Assembly (NCBI RefSeq): GCF_001632365.1
Contig: NW_024468526.1
Location: forward strand, 228,882 to 292,881
Reading direction: 5' to 3'
Source of the DNA: Laetiporus sulphureus 93-53
Lineage: Eukaryota; Basidiomycota; Agaricomycetes; Polyporales; Laetiporaceae
DNA: 64,000 nucleotides
Below, one piece after another: positions 21,620 through 35,200 of the stretch; positions within the stretch are counted from its first letter, which is position 1; each line of letters opens with the position of its first letter. The translations under genes were made by a program, and so were the position numbers. The notes under the pieces were generated by a model. The model was not told the DNA's origin, made no database searches, and worked only from the letters and a program-made list of their open reading frames with translations.

Positions 21620-21627
21620 GTTCTGTA

Positions 21628-22202
21628 GCGGACGCATCGTGATGTCCGTCTTTCCTTCCTTTCAGTAAAGGTTCCGTAATAAGCGAATGTCCAAATTGAC
21701 GGCTTCAATTCGAAGAAACCTTTTGAAATACAGCTACTAGCAGCACGAAAGCAACTTGATGACGAGTAGCTTCGGAGCCAAAGGAAATTAGAGTGAGCCG
21801 ATTCAATACTAGGCGTTCGACTAGCTTGCAGTTGATGTGCAACGCGCGACCACATTCAAAATTTCATCTACTCCGGTGTAGGTCACGTGATCGTGACGAG
21901 GACCGCGTCTGCAGTTTAGCGCTCGCTCAGACTCTCTCCTTGTTTGCCGCGGGCAATAACGTCGGGCAGTTGATAAGGTGCTGCAGATTTCGAAACGTGG
22001 AAAGCAGAATTTACTTTGTGCTGAGTTCTGTCACCGTTTCGGAACAAGAACACTCCAGAGTGCCGCTGGCTCGTCAGAGACGCGTCTACTGCGGTAAGTG
22101 TGGCTCGCGTTCAGCGATGAACGGAACATCTCATATTTGGTAAGCGGAAAGGTGATTTCTCAAGCAACAGCAGAATACATTTCCTTATCGCAAGTTCTTA
22201 AT
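21628..22202. promoter_or_regulatory. Promoter and leader region of SMC1
   Basis: This is the 575 bp between the MITE insertion and the SMC1 start codon. It shows no coding potential that I can support. The MITE has inserted roughly 0.6 kb upstream of the start. Confidence 0.35.
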
Positions 22203-25200
22203 ATGCCTCTCATTCGCATTGAAGTATGCGACTTCAAGTCGTACAGGTATGCTCTCGAAGTCAGTACACTGTGTGTGATCATTCTAACATGCTAGAATAG
22301 AGGACATCAAGTGATTGGCCCTTTCCGTAACTTCACGTCGGTTATTGGACCCAATGGCGCGGGGAAGTCGAACCTCATGGACGCGATTTCCTTCGTCCTT
22401 GGCGTGAAGAGTCTTCAACTCCGAAGCAGCCAACTCAAAGATCTCGTCTACAGAGGCAGGCGACTTGCTAGAAACCCTGACGGGGAGCTTGAGGGCGATG
22501 TACAAGGCGGTGATGACGATGGTGAGGGGGAGGGAGAAGGATCCGCCAAGAAAGCTTGGGTACTTGCAGCATACGAGGATGCTAGTAAAAAGGGATGGAC
22601 ATTTCAGAGAACGTACGCTCCATTCATATATTTATCTCTTCAATGTCTCAAGTGACCTCCTAGCATCTCTACGACTGGCGCGTCTGAATACAAGCTCAAT
22701 GGCCAGGTCGTCACTTATTCCGCATATAACGCCGCCCTTGTGTCGCATAATATCCTTGTCAAGGCGAAGAACTTCCTGGTCTTTCAAGGAGATGTGGAGG
22801 CTGTAGCGTCGCAGTCCCCCAAGGAGCTCACTAGGTTGATTGAACAGATCAGTGGCTCTTTGGAACTCGCGACCGAGTATGAGAAGGCCAAAGAGGCACA
22901 AGACCGCGCGACTGAGAACGCTACCTTCAACTTCACAAAACGTAGGGGTATCGCTGGGGAGATCAAACAGTACAAGGAGCAGAAGACCGAGGCTGAGCGA
23001 TTCGAAGCGTTGTGCCAAGAACGCGTAAGTGCGGGCTGCATTATCTGAGAGCAGCGAATAACTCATATTCTTACCAATCAGGACGACATGGTTCTACATC
23101 GAATCCTTTTCAAGCTGTACCATATCCAACAGGCGCTTGAGGAGCATGCACAGGCCATAAAGACACAAAACGAAGCATTGGTCAATCTGCGTGAGGAACA
23201 ACGTGAACACGACAAGGCTCTCAATGAAGCACGAGCGGACCAGGCCCAAGCTCGTTCTGTCGTCTTGCAAAAAGAGAAGAAAATCAAAAAAGCTGAGAAA
23301 GCGCTTGAAGCGAAGGTTGGCTCATTTTGGTTGAGTGTAGATGCGCCTTCTCAGATATTGTAGAAACCCGATCTTGTTCAAGTTGAGGCGCAGATCAAGC
23401 ACTCAGAGCGAAGGCGAGACAATGCACTGAAGGAAAGAGAGAAGGCGGAGCAGGCAGCGGATAAGCAAAGGGAACAACTGAGGGTTCTGAGAGCTGACCT
23501 CGAGAAAGTCACGAAGGCTGCCGATGATGCTCAAGGCAAGTTATGTTTGGTGTCGTTGCAAGGCCTACTGATAATCCAGCGTTCCCGCAGAGGCACAGAG
23601 GAGGGCGAGTCAGCGAAACCTTGCTCTTAGCCCAGAGAGCTTGGAGGAGTATCGACGATTGTTCGTGTATTCTGCGCATCCGGACCGAATGCAGTTCTCA
23701 CATAAGGTTCAGGAAAGCCCAAGCCAGTATCCTTGCTGTGGAAGAACGTCAATCGTTGGAGACGCTTTCTCGCGATGAGAAGACTGCGTCTCGTGCACTG
23801 GCACAGTTGAAGGACAAGATCGAACAGCAGATACAAAAGGCGGACAAGCTCAAACAGGACAAAGAGTTGCAGAGCCAGAAGCGAGCCGAGGTACGCCGAT
23901 CAGTTTCATACCAACGGTCACGTCACTGACCGTCTGTATAGCTGGAGGCCAAGGTGGCCGAGCTGAGTGAGACTTTGGCGACGACAAGACAAGAGCTGAA
24001 CAACCAGAACGATGAACGTACGAGGATTGTGTATGTGCATCTTCCTCTCACCCTCCGATTTACTCAACGTAGCCGTTCCACAGCAAGTTGGAGGCCGAGA
24101 TCAACGAGAAATTGGTCGACGTGCATAACAAGCTTCTTCAGGCTGGTGTGGACCAGAAGGAAACCGAGCGCGAAGCAAAGATGAAGGAGACGCTTGCTAG
24201 CCTGCAGCGCATCTTCCCAGGTTTGCATCGTTAGTCGCAGCTCAGATGTTTCCGCTGTTAATCGTGATGGGTAGGCGTACGAGGCAGAGTAATTGACCTT
24301 TGCAAGCCAACGCAACGGAAGTACGAGACTGCGGTTTCCGTTGTGCTGGGCCGGAACATCGACGCGATCGTCGTTGACGAGGAAAAGACAGCAATTGATT
24401 GCATTGAGGTCAGTCTTCAACCACTAATGTAACGTCAAGGTTTGACTTGAAGTCCATTGCGAGTAGTATATGCGCAATCAGCGGGCAGGCCAAGCTACCT
24501 TTATCCCTCTGGACACGATCCAGGTTAAGCCAATCAATGACAAGTTCCGCTCTTTCGCAAAGGGCGTTCGGCTTGCTGTGGACGTCATCCAGTATGAACC
24601 TGCCGTTGAACGGGCAATGCATCACGCTTGTGGAAATGCCCTGGTCTGTGACACGATGGAAGTCGCGCGATATGTCTGTTACGAGAAGGGGCAGGAGGTC
24701 AAGGGTGTGTAATTGCGCATCCACATATAGGAGGAGTCTCTGACCGCTGTCTTCTCCGCAGCGGTGACCTTGGAGGGGACCATCATTCACAAGAGTGGTT
24801 TGATCACGGGTGGACGTAGCACTCACGGAACGAGTAGGAAGTGGGAGGAAAAGGATGTCCAAGGTTCGCTTACAACTAGATTTGGTTCCGATGGTTGATC
24901 TCACATTTTCCCGGTGTCGCCAGGTCTGCAGCGCGTTCGTGACAACTTGCTTGGCCAGTTGAGGGATCTGAACAAGTCGAAGCCCCGTGGAAAGGCCGAC
25001 GATAACCTGATCGCAGAAATAACTCGCTTGGAGTCTGCCCTAACAATTGCCAAGGACGACCTGGTATGGCTGATCCATCTCCTAATTGAACAGTATAGCT
25101 AACCAATTTTGCTGGATAGGCTGCCTGCAAACTCCGACTTGATGGGATCAAGGATGAACTCAGGCACGTCGATAAAGAAATCAAGCGCATTAACCCTGAG

Positions 25201-27157
25201 TTGCACAAGGTGGGCACCGTAGCACATAGACATAGCATGGGCTAACCTAATGCCTAGGCTCAATCAGCATATGACAAACTCAAAGAGCAGATGGACGAAC
25301 TGGCTTCCATTGTGAACGCAGAGGAAGACGGCGTTTTCGCTGACTTCTGTGGGACCATTGGCGTTGCCAACATACGCGAGTTCGAAGAACGGCAATTGAA
25401 GGTGATTCGCGCCGAGAGCGAGGCCAGACTGCAATTCGATACGCAAATTGCACGTCTCACACATCAGTAAGTACGAGCTTGCCAACAGGTCGAACCTTAG
25501 TGAATGACTGCCTCGATGTAGATCCAAGTTCGTTGAGGAGCAATTGCAGATGACCGAAGAACGTCTCCAGACGATCATCGATGTCGTTCAAACCGAGGAG
25601 GAAAACATCACAAGGTATTCGGAGAATAAGGTGAACATTGAGGAAGAGATCAAGGCCGCGAACGAAGCCATCACAACATTGCAGAAGGAAACGAAAGAGC
25701 ACGCCGAAGTATTGGAAGAGAAGAGCAAAGTCGTCGAGAAAGTCAAAAAGACAACGATGAAGGCTGCCAGACGTCTCGATGAGGCCTTGAAAGAAATTGC
25801 TAATAGAGCAAGGTTTCCAATTGCACCACTGCAGATATATCACTAACAAAGGTGGTTATTCAGAACGATGAGATTGAGAAGCTCGGCCTCGAGCGTTCGG
25901 CCACCTACCGGAAATGTCGATTGGACGAGGTTGGCTTGCCATTGCTGGAGGGCAGTCTCAAGAACGTCCCCATGGAAGAGGTGAGCTCGTGATGATTGGC
26001 TTCCCGCTCTATATCCGCTAAGTGGCTACAGAATCTAAGACAAGAGTTTGCAATGGATGTCGATGAAGAGGAAGATGGGATGCAGCACGTCAAGAGAATT
26101 CCCGATTATGGCATCGAGGTCGATTTCGAGAGCCTTGACAATGACGAACGAGAGGTGATCGGTTTTTTGTTTTGGATTCCCCAGCTGTTCTAATGTAAGA
26201 ATAGGATGGCTCTGCGGAAGCATTAGCCGAAATCGACACATCCATCGCTAAGCTGAATGCTGAGATTGAACATATGGCCCCTAACCTCAAGGCTATGGAA
26301 AGGTGCGCACATTCGCCTGTAGCACAGTTCTTGGATGCTGATCGAAATAGACTTGACGACGTCGAGGCAAAACTATTGGAGACCGAGAAGGAAGCTGACA
26401 AAGCTCGCAAGGATTCGAAGAATGCTCGCGATCATTTCAACGACGTGAAGCGTCGACGGTGGGACCTTTTCATACTCGCAGCTGTTGGCATGTGGTAATC
26501 TCTGATATCGTAACAGATGTGAACTGTTCAACAAGGCTTACAACCATATTTCTGAGCATATCGACGAAGTGTACAAAGATCTTACCAAGGGAAAGGCTGC
26601 TCCGATGGGCGGTGTAGCGTACCTGAGCTTGGAAGATAGCGAAGTGCAGTTCTCATCGCGTAGCCAGTTGCTCGATCTCATTCTTGCTGGTAGGAACCAT
26701 ACACTGCAGGTATCAAGTATCACGCCATGCCTCCCATGAAGCGCTTCAGAGACATGGAACAACTATCGGGAGGCGAGAAAACAATCGCGGCTCTAGCGCT
26801 TCTCTTCGCTATCCATAGGTGAGTCGGCAACGTTAGATAAGGCTCGTGACTTACACGCGTAGCTATCAACCTTCACCGTTCTTCGTCCTCGACGAGGTGG
26901 ATGCAGCTTTGGACAACACGAATGTTGCAAAGATTGCCAATTACATCCGGTCTCATGCTTCGGATACCTTCCAATTCATCGTGATCAGCTTGAAAGGTTC
27001 GCTCTATGAACGAAGCAATTCCCTGGTGGGAATCTATCGCGATCAAGATGTGAACAGTTCGCGCACTTTGACACTTGACGTAAGTTGACTAGCGTTGTCT
27101 TGAAGCTATTGCTGAGGCCCATCACGACACGCACAGTTGACACAGTACGACGAATGA
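22203..27157 (+). CDS. smc1: Cohesin subunit SMC1
   Basis: This gene has about twenty exons and encodes a full-length SMC ATPase, the Smc1 partner of Smc3 in the cohesin ring that holds sister chromatids together. The first exon reads [15 protein letters not shown] and joins [15 protein letters not shown]; Walker A is [19 protein letters not shown]. The Smc1-typical stretch [20 protein letters not shown] precedes [19 protein letters not shown]. Coiled coils flank a hinge region containing [37 protein letters not shown], and [13 protein letters not shown]. The C-terminal head has [20 protein letters not shown], the signature [18 protein letters not shown] and Walker [13 protein letters not shown], ending LDLTQYDE at 27157. 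An acidic Gly/Asp/Glu-rich insert lies in the N-terminal head. Stops in some frames fall in introns of about 50-60 nt. No defect is seen. Confidence 0.95.
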
Positions 27158-27385
27158 ATACCCCACAATATATCCGGCGTCTGCTATGTTGTGCAATGAA
27201 TGACAGTGTCAGATCCAACCCGTTTCGTCCATGTGAAGTGTTCTTGTAGCATAATTATAATCATATATCATAACGATATGCGAGGGTATAGACCAAACGC
27301 GAATGACAAAACTAGGCTGATAAGTTACTGCATGGAAAGATGCTAGCGTCTATGGAAGGAGCGCGGTCACACAAAAATGTTGCAA
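27158..27385. other. Spacer between convergent genes
   Basis: This holds the 3' untranslated regions of SMC1 (+) and the disordered-protein gene (-). It is AT-rich near 27240-27290. Confidence 0.4.
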
Positions 27386-30300
27386 TCAAAATGCTTGACC
27401 AACATCATCCCGTCCACCAAAGGTTCCCCTACTGGGCTCTCTGGCAAGCATGCACCCGGGACGTGGAACTGTCTCATCCGCAAATGACGTTGGCTCCGAG
27501 TCAAATCTGTTTTCGAAGTACGTATTAAGCACTGACATATGCTCAGGAGTGAAATCTGCAGGAGGCACAGGAAAGTCGGACAACCCAGACATGCGCGACG
27601 TGCCAGTATCACCAGTCATGTAACTGGAACGGAATTGGTCGCCAGGTCTGGGAACGCCTAAACTGGACTGAAATGAGCCAACGCGATTGTCAGGCTGCTC
27701 TTCGGCTTGCGCTGTGTTGCGGTCATCTCGCGTGAAATGGATCAAGGAGAGGTGCGTAGATAAACGGTCAGGGCTGTATAACGTGGGAGGGGTTCCGTGA
27801 GCCTCGACGATACCGATGCGCAGGTGGTCTATGAGAGATAATTATGATCACTGACACAGAATTAGAGATTGTGATGGTACTCGCCACCATCATTATCCGA
27901 CGTCTGCGGCTCAAGGATGAACGATGCCCGTGAGGACTCCTCAACATCTTCGGGTACATTGATAATCGGTTGCGCCAAGGAGGCATGTTGGTCGAGAGGG
28001 AAGCGTAGAGGCGAAGTCGCATCAGGAGGAGAACTCGTGTAGGAAGACGTCCGCGATAGCACAACGGCTGGATGAGATGCAGTGCTATCCTGACGTCCAC
28101 TGCGCACACTACCAAGACGTCCGCCCGACACAGGTGAAAGAGCATCTCTGCTATCGACGGAGTCCCGCGTCATCTCGCGCAAGTCCTCTATATCTTCAGC
28201 CAGCTGGCGGGCCAGAGTAGTTAGTCCGCTCGCAGTCCGTGTGCTCTGCGAGGAGACGTCGATGGGCACACTTCCTGGGGGATGTAAGGGCGACGCCGGC
28301 GAAGACAGTTCCTCTGATGACGGCGTCCTGCTCCCCGCCGGCGGCTGATAGAACAGATCACGGAACCTCTCAAGGTCGTCTCCAACATTCAGCGGGCGCG
28401 GAGAAAGAGGCGGGGACGATTCATGAGAGATCATGCCCGGAGACGATCCGGACGAGTGGCCTGTCAGGCGTCCAGACGATCGCTGCCGCCGAAAACTAGG
28501 AGGAATCACGCCTTCCATTGGTAACGATGCTATCGTCTGATTTGACGAGGAATGCGTCCGCTCGCGGACGTGGGTGGGATGAGTGCGTTGTCCAAGTGGT
28601 ACCCAGCGCGGAACATCCAGCGACGGTACAGGAGGCACTTTGATCTGGACGGCCTCAACTTCGCTGCTCTCTTCGTTCCTCTGTGGCTTGGAGGAGCCCA
28701 ACTCCGAGGAATTGCCATAATCACGACCATCGCTCATTCCCAACCCACTGTCGATGCTTCCTCTGTCTACGAGAGTCTTCGCCAACGCATCCGCGAAGCC
28801 CCACTCGCTCGTCCGCTTCGATTGTGGACCATACGGATGAGCGCGAGGCGGACTTGCCGGCTTCGCATCATTGCTGGCCACTTGCGCATATTCTCCCTTG
28901 GCTGGATCTAGTGGCGTGAAGGGCGAGTATCTGATGTCTTCCGGTTTGATTTCGCGGATGTGGCCGGGAGTGATCTCCGCGTACAAGCTCTGGTCTGGCG
29001 AGAACTCCACCTCCTGGCCCTCATCCGTACCGGAGCTGGAGACGAGCAGCTGCGGTGAAATAGCCGCGCTCGGCAAGCCTGAAGACTTTGGATTGCCCGC
29101 TTGGGCATACGGTGCATATGGATGAACGAGAATAGGTTGCCGTTGCCGATGGTAGTCTTCATCCGCAGTTTCGGTGAATCCATGCGCGTGCGCTTCGGAA
29201 ACGTTTCTACCATCATCGACCGAAGGATAAGTGCGATATGCATATGCAGCACCGCGTGCATACGGATGTGTCGACATCCTCAGAGGCTCACGACCTACAC
29301 GCCGATGTCGCGCCTCCTCGTCTGAAGGAGTAGGCGTCGATATCGCGATCCCGATCCCATCGCCCGAGTAGGAACCGGCGGAAGGAACAGGCGACAGCCC
29401 AGCAGGTCCATTCTGTTCCATCACGACTCCTCCTGTACTGGCAAAATGAGCGACATAATCATCCGAAGGCGACGCAGGCGTGATGAGAACCACCCCTTCA
29501 ACGTCGCCCTGACGCGAATGCTCATCCCTTCGCACCTGGTCCTGTAATCGGATAATCCGCGTGTCGTCTCGCCGAAGCGCGCCCTCTAGCCGTTCGGCGC
29601 TCGCAGCCTTTTCGACCGGCGACGCCATCACCCGCCGCTCCTCCTTCTCCGCGTCGAGCACCCTCTCCGCACTCGTGAACCCACAGAACGTCGCGGCCGT
29701 CGACGCGGTGGTGCGCACGAGCCGCAGCGCTGACTTGTGCAGCGAGCGCGAGCGTGTATGGGTATGCCCGCTCGGCAGCGGCGGCGGTGGCGGGGACGAC
29801 TCGTCTGTCCGGTTGCGCGACGAGGCGTTCGTCTCTACGGAATTCGAGTGCGCGTGCGAGCGTGTGCGGGCATGGCTGGGCGCGTTGGTGTGATGCGAGT
29901 CCGTCGTAAAGGTGGTCACTCCTACCCCAGTACTCGTGCCATACTCTTCCGACGACCTGAATGTCTGCGATTGAGACGGACGCAGGCGGACGTGCACCTT
30001 AGGAGGGCGCGCTTGGTTGCCCAGCATAGTTCGTTCAGCAAGCACACTTAGCGCAGAGGTGCGCCCGTCATGCGCGTCGGGACGGCCATGGGCACCAGCA
30101 GCCGATTTCGCACGTTTTCTGGAGAACGACCGCATGCGTTTATTCTGGAAGGAGTGTTCTGCTTTTGCTTGCCATGCCTTGCGATCAGCTTCGAGCTGCC
30201 TACCTTCCTCCAGAACCCTGTAATAAGAGTATGTGAGTACATTGTACAGGCAAAATTGCTAGAGTAAAGGGGGAAAACGAAAGTCGGAGGGCAGACGTAC

Positions 30301-31643
30301 TTCTGCAACGAAGGTACCGGGCTGGGAAGAGCAAGGTCATCTAAAGCAAAGCTCTTCGGTCTCGGAGCTCTTGCCATCGAAGGGCCGGCAATTGCGGGTT
30401 CATCGCCGCCGCGTCCACCTCGATCCGTTCCCCCCTGTGCAGCTCGGGAAGGCCCTGCTGTGGGTGACTCTGACACGGAGACTAAGGGAACGGTCGACTT
30501 CGCTTTTTGCAAGCCGGTCGGGGCGGTATCAGATGGCGCAGAATAGCCACGGCTGCGGCTTTGCGATGCGGAGGCTGCGTGAGACGGCAACAGGTGGTCG
30601 CGGACCTCTGTTTGTAGCAGTGGGCTCGGAGGAGGACTGATAATCCGTCTACTTTTTCCGTCCGGATCGATGTGCACTGCAAATCGTGGCCGGGGGAGGA
30701 TAATCGCGTCGCACCACGTTTCTGGCGACAGCCACCGCTGTTTTCCTTTCGGGGCACTGGCCGGTACTGGCGTAAACCCAGGCATACGCTCGCGGAGGTT
30801 GGGCACAGAGGTGGATGCCTTGATGCCTGCCTGCGGGTGTGAGGGTCTGGAAGCGAACGGTCCTGTTTGTTGAGAGAATGTCTCGCGAAGCCTAAATGAC
30901 GGCTTCCGTGGTGGTTGATAGGGCGGCTGGGATGTGGTGGGGGAGGGTAGTCGGGGTGCAGATGTAGCAGGTGCGGAGAACGGGAATGCATACGGGTGGC
31001 GTCGTACAAATAGCGTCGACCCGGCGCGATCAGGAAACTGCAAGGCATCTGCATCAGGCGCGGCGAGGGAGTCGTTGGACGTGCTCGCTGGCACCGCTCC
31101 CATTGCAGTTGACGTGTTGTGGCCGATTTGGCTCATAGACGCCGCGTGATGGATGGTCCGTGTTCGCTTTGTTCCCTTCCCGAACGACAGAAAGCCAGCA
31201 ATGCTGTGGCGATTCGACTCTAGCCCGGGTTGCTCCTGCGGTACGCGAAGAGGCGTCGGCGACTCGCCGATACCACCAGCTTGGTCAGGGTTGAAGAGCG
31301 AGGTAACGGCATGTCGCGCGGTGTAATGTGCGGTAGAAGCGCTGCGGCGAGTGGGATCAATGATTCCTGAGGAATGGGTGAGACGAGAAGCGTTCGAAGC
31401 GGCACGGTCGCGAGTCGTGCGGGCATACCGGTCTTGCGCTTCATGTGAACCCTCGATGAGCCATCCACTCACTAGCTGGCCCCAGCTGTCCCTGTTCTCG
31501 TGCAGATCCTGTGGCGGCTCCACCGGTCCATTGTATGGAATGTACCAGTCGTCGTCTCTTGTCGCCTCTGCTTCATCTCCGCGAGTGATGGTTGAGGGCT
31601 GCCCGGGCTTGAACAAACGCGAAAGTCGGGAAAACGAGGCCAT
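27386..31643 (-). CDS. Large disordered protein of unknown function
   Basis: Two very long exons and a shorter last one encode about 1,340 residues. Exon 1 starts MASFSRLSRLFKPGQPSTIT at 31643 and is rich in Ser, Pro and Arg. It holds the more ordered motifs DDDWYIPYNGPVEPP and LSPETWCDAIILPRPRFAVH. A small intron near 30190-30300 leads to a short predicted helix, VLEEGRQLEADRKAWQAKAE, then a basic patch (KRMRSFSRKRAKSAAG) that could be a nuclear signal. The 757-codon open frame to 27862 is followed by a probable intron and a last exon HLRIGIVEAHGTPPTLYSPD ending GGRDDVGQAF at 27386; the exact donor there is uncertain. I recognise no domain. The composition suggests an intrinsically disordered regulatory or scaffold protein, but that is only inference. 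Confidence 0.65.
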
Positions 31644-32217
31644 GCACAGGCATCAGGTATCCGGAAGAGCAGGAAAAGAATGACAGATGGAAAGAGCGGT
31701 GTTGATCCGGGGCTCTCTGCCCGTCCATCAGCATCGCTTCACTCATCGTCCGAGGGAGCGTTTACGCACCTCACGATACGGACAGAGCAGATGTTCCGAG
31801 GTGTCGCAACGGAACAGAGCTGAGTCCGCTGTAAGTGCTGTCCGGCTTCCGACATTACAGTTCAGATGAAGATCGGGTTGCAGTATCCAGGCATCCGACA
31901 GTGCTCACCTCTATCTTACAACGTCTGGAGGAGCCTTTGAACGTTAGGTACGAGGTTCGCAGGATGTGCAGGGAGCTCATCTCCAAGTTGTTCACAGCGG
32001 CTTCGCTAGCATCACGTGTGCGCAATACAATCTAATACAATATTCGCGACGAGTCGAGTCTGTGAACTGTTGTTCACTTAGATCGACGCGTTCCAACCAA
32101 CTAAGACTCCTTCGGGCAAAGACATTGGTCTTCGTTTGAGATATATCAAACACGCGACGTCATATTGAGAGCATATATATTCTCCAGACAATCCATAGGA
32201 AACACATTTCGCTGATT
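31644..32217. other. Spacer upstream of the disordered-protein gene
   Basis: 574 bp lie between two genes in the same (minus) orientation: the UGGT 3' end and the promoter of the 31643 gene. I see no additional gene. Confidence 0.45.
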
Positions 32218-35200
32218 TTACAGCTCATCCCTCGGCACCTCCTCATCATGATCAGTTGTATCAGTGGGTTGTGACGCCTTGATCTGCGATCTTCTAGCCC
32301 CGACATCAGCAAGGACATTGACGTCCGCTGCTACAATCTCCGACCGCATCTTGCCCTCTTCTGCGAGCCTGCGCGCGAAGTGGGCGATTTCCGCGTCGTA
32401 TTGTTCCCACTCCGGTATTTGACGCGCTCGAGAAAGCTTTGGTTCTTTCTATATTTTGAAATGTAACTTCAGCAGTTTTATCAATGAGATTGATAGCTGA
32501 GCGCATACTGTGAGGGGGTTCTGGCATAGATCAATGGTTTTGGCACGATCTAGTCGATCCTTGCTGCCTACGGTAAGTTCAGCATCCAATGTATCAACGA
32601 TACTTAAAAGAAGCGCATAACACGTACACCATGTCTCACACTGCATGCATAAACAAATTCCTCAGTCGAGGCTTCTGATATTAAAACACACACTACTTAC
32701 CCATAGCCAGTCTTCCGGAAGAGAAAACTAGTTGACCGATAAATCAGTATTGCCGTGGCTTCACACAACTGTAGTAGGGAGCCTCACGATGGGCACTTCA
32801 CGCTGTAGATTGTTGGGAAGATCTACGAGCAAGCTGAGCGCATATTCACAGCATGAACCGACCTTGCTCACCTTGGTCGAGATTGGCAAGCGAGTTGGGG
32901 TCCAGGGATAATTGTTGATACTGGCCTCGTAGCATGTCCTGCAGAGCTCTTAGCAACGAAATCAGAGTTGCGTTGTTCTGACTAAATACTAACCCCAGCT
33001 CCCATCTATAATTATGATTAGCATTTAGCATTACATGGTAAGAAGCGGGACATACCTGACGGAATCGCACCAAATCTACTACGTACAGCGCGCTACGCAC
33101 GGGGTCAAACTCAAACATGTCGCATCGGCAGCAAAAGCTCACCTGATATGATAAGGAAGACCACGCAAGAACTCCTTCCAATAACCCGTTTTCCAGAATC
33201 GGAAGCCCTCCATCTCTTCATTATCATCGCCCATCGGTGCGTACCCATACGGCGCCCCGTGCAAATCAAGGTCGACGAGCTCCTTCAGATCCGCTCGCAC
33301 GATTTGGTCGGCGTCGACAAAAATGACCTTCTTCAGGTCCATTGGGAAGAGCACATCGAGGAAAAGGATCTTGTACGCCCAAATAATGCGCTGTTTTTCT
33401 TTTTGTGCACGCAGCCAGGACGGCCATTTATATGTGACTAGTTCGTACTGGAAGCCGTACGCCTCTGCAAAGTGCGGGAGGAATTCCTAAGAATTTGGTG
33501 TCAGATGGATCTAGAAATATGATTACGAAAATGAGTACCAGGAACGATGGCGAGAGGAAGTTCTCTATGAACCAAAACTTCACACTGCTCTTTGTGTTGC
33601 TCAAGACACTGAGGACCATGATAGACGCGAAGCGCTGGAACGAAAATGAGCTTCTTGGATAGTACCATTGCCGATAGCGACACACCTCATACAACAATCC
33701 CGAGGCGACTGTGAAGATGTTAATGTCTGCCTGTTGTGAGGTAGTCGCGACGACGCCGGTCTCTTCCTTCTTAGGGAGTAACGACGAGAACCTATATGCG
33801 TGCCCATTTTCAGACAAAGGGTCAATCCAACTCAGTAGCACCGCTCACCATGACTTCAATTGACCAATGATCCCGCCATCCTCCACCTGGGGCAATGCCG
33901 CTTCAGCTAGCACATCTGCACGCTCCATCCCCGGCAGCCTCGCGAAGCGTGGGTAGAGCGTCAAGCCCTCAAAGCTCGTCAATGTGATCTCATCCCCGAC
34001 CGCGTCTACCGTCGGGCTATGCCACCCCTCATTCCCCACGCTTTCCATCCTGAAGATTTTCCGCCCCCGTCCAGGCCGGATCTCAAGATGGAACACGCCC
34101 GGCTTCGTGCGAAACTGCAGGTATCCGAAGTTCGCGACGACGTGTGTGTCTGCGATGGGCGTGCCGACATGCGACGTGAGTTGCAACTGCAGGCCTCGTG
34201 GCGGGGCATTCGTCCGAATGTCGCGCGCGTGCCCCTCAATAACGAGATGGTCAAGGTCGAACACCGCGTGCACGCCCTGCGCACGGTCATGTGCTGGAAG
34301 CGCGCTGAGCAGAATGTTGTCGAGATCATGCAGGGCTTCGCGGGGGCGGACGAGCCATGCTTGTGGCACGTCCATTGCAAGAGTGTAGATCGGATCGATT
34401 GGCAGGCCGTCGAATTCAGTGAGAGCATGGACCTCCTCTCTGCAAAATTGTTGGCCTCACATGTTATGCTTAACAACGGGACTTACCCATTCTCCTCAAA
34501 CGACAGCCGCGGCAGAAGGTTATAACGATAGAAGCGTTTCAGAGGTAACTGCAGAATGATGAGTGCGAATTACGCTGTATGAAGTGGGTTTCGCAGACCT
34601 CGCGATACCGAGCCGGGTTGATATGCACTTCCACGGACACTCCGGGAATAGTCATCAGCCACTACTGATTGCTCAGCTTTTGTCCTGAGAAGAACATAAT
34701 ATGCCGACCTCAATCAAACTCGACCACTTCTGCGCTGCCTCGCTGAGCGGGTCGACGAATATCCCGAAGTTGAACAACGATGTAGTGTTGTCGCCCAGCG
34801 TGAACACGCTGACAGGCTGGCGTCAGCACGGCACCGAGCGCAATGATGAGGACTCACGTGTAATTGCCCTCTACGAGCTGATAATGCCGTGTACGAGGTT
34901 CCTGGGGCGCATTGAACAGGCCTACCTCGCTTGGGTCAGGCAGCTGGATTGCCGATATGATCGACGAAGCCACAGCGATAACCTCTGCGTATGAAGGGCT
35001 AGTGACAGCATGAGCATCTGGCTATACTCAGCCCTAGCTGTCATACCGGTCGAATTCCCCTAACGAATCCATGAGGTCCTCCAATGCGTCTGCAACGGGC
35101 TGAACGCGCTTTCTGGACTCATAGGCCGAGAGTATCTCAAAGTCGTCCTCTGAGAATTCTCCGGCGGCGATGGGACCAAGTACCTACAAGCCGTCGATTG

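Noticed and set aside
23590..23715. Apparent frame disruption in SMC1 after EEYRRL
   Set aside because: A GT-AG intron starting at GTTCGTG joins EEYRRL to [13 protein letters not shown], the usual SMC1 sequence.
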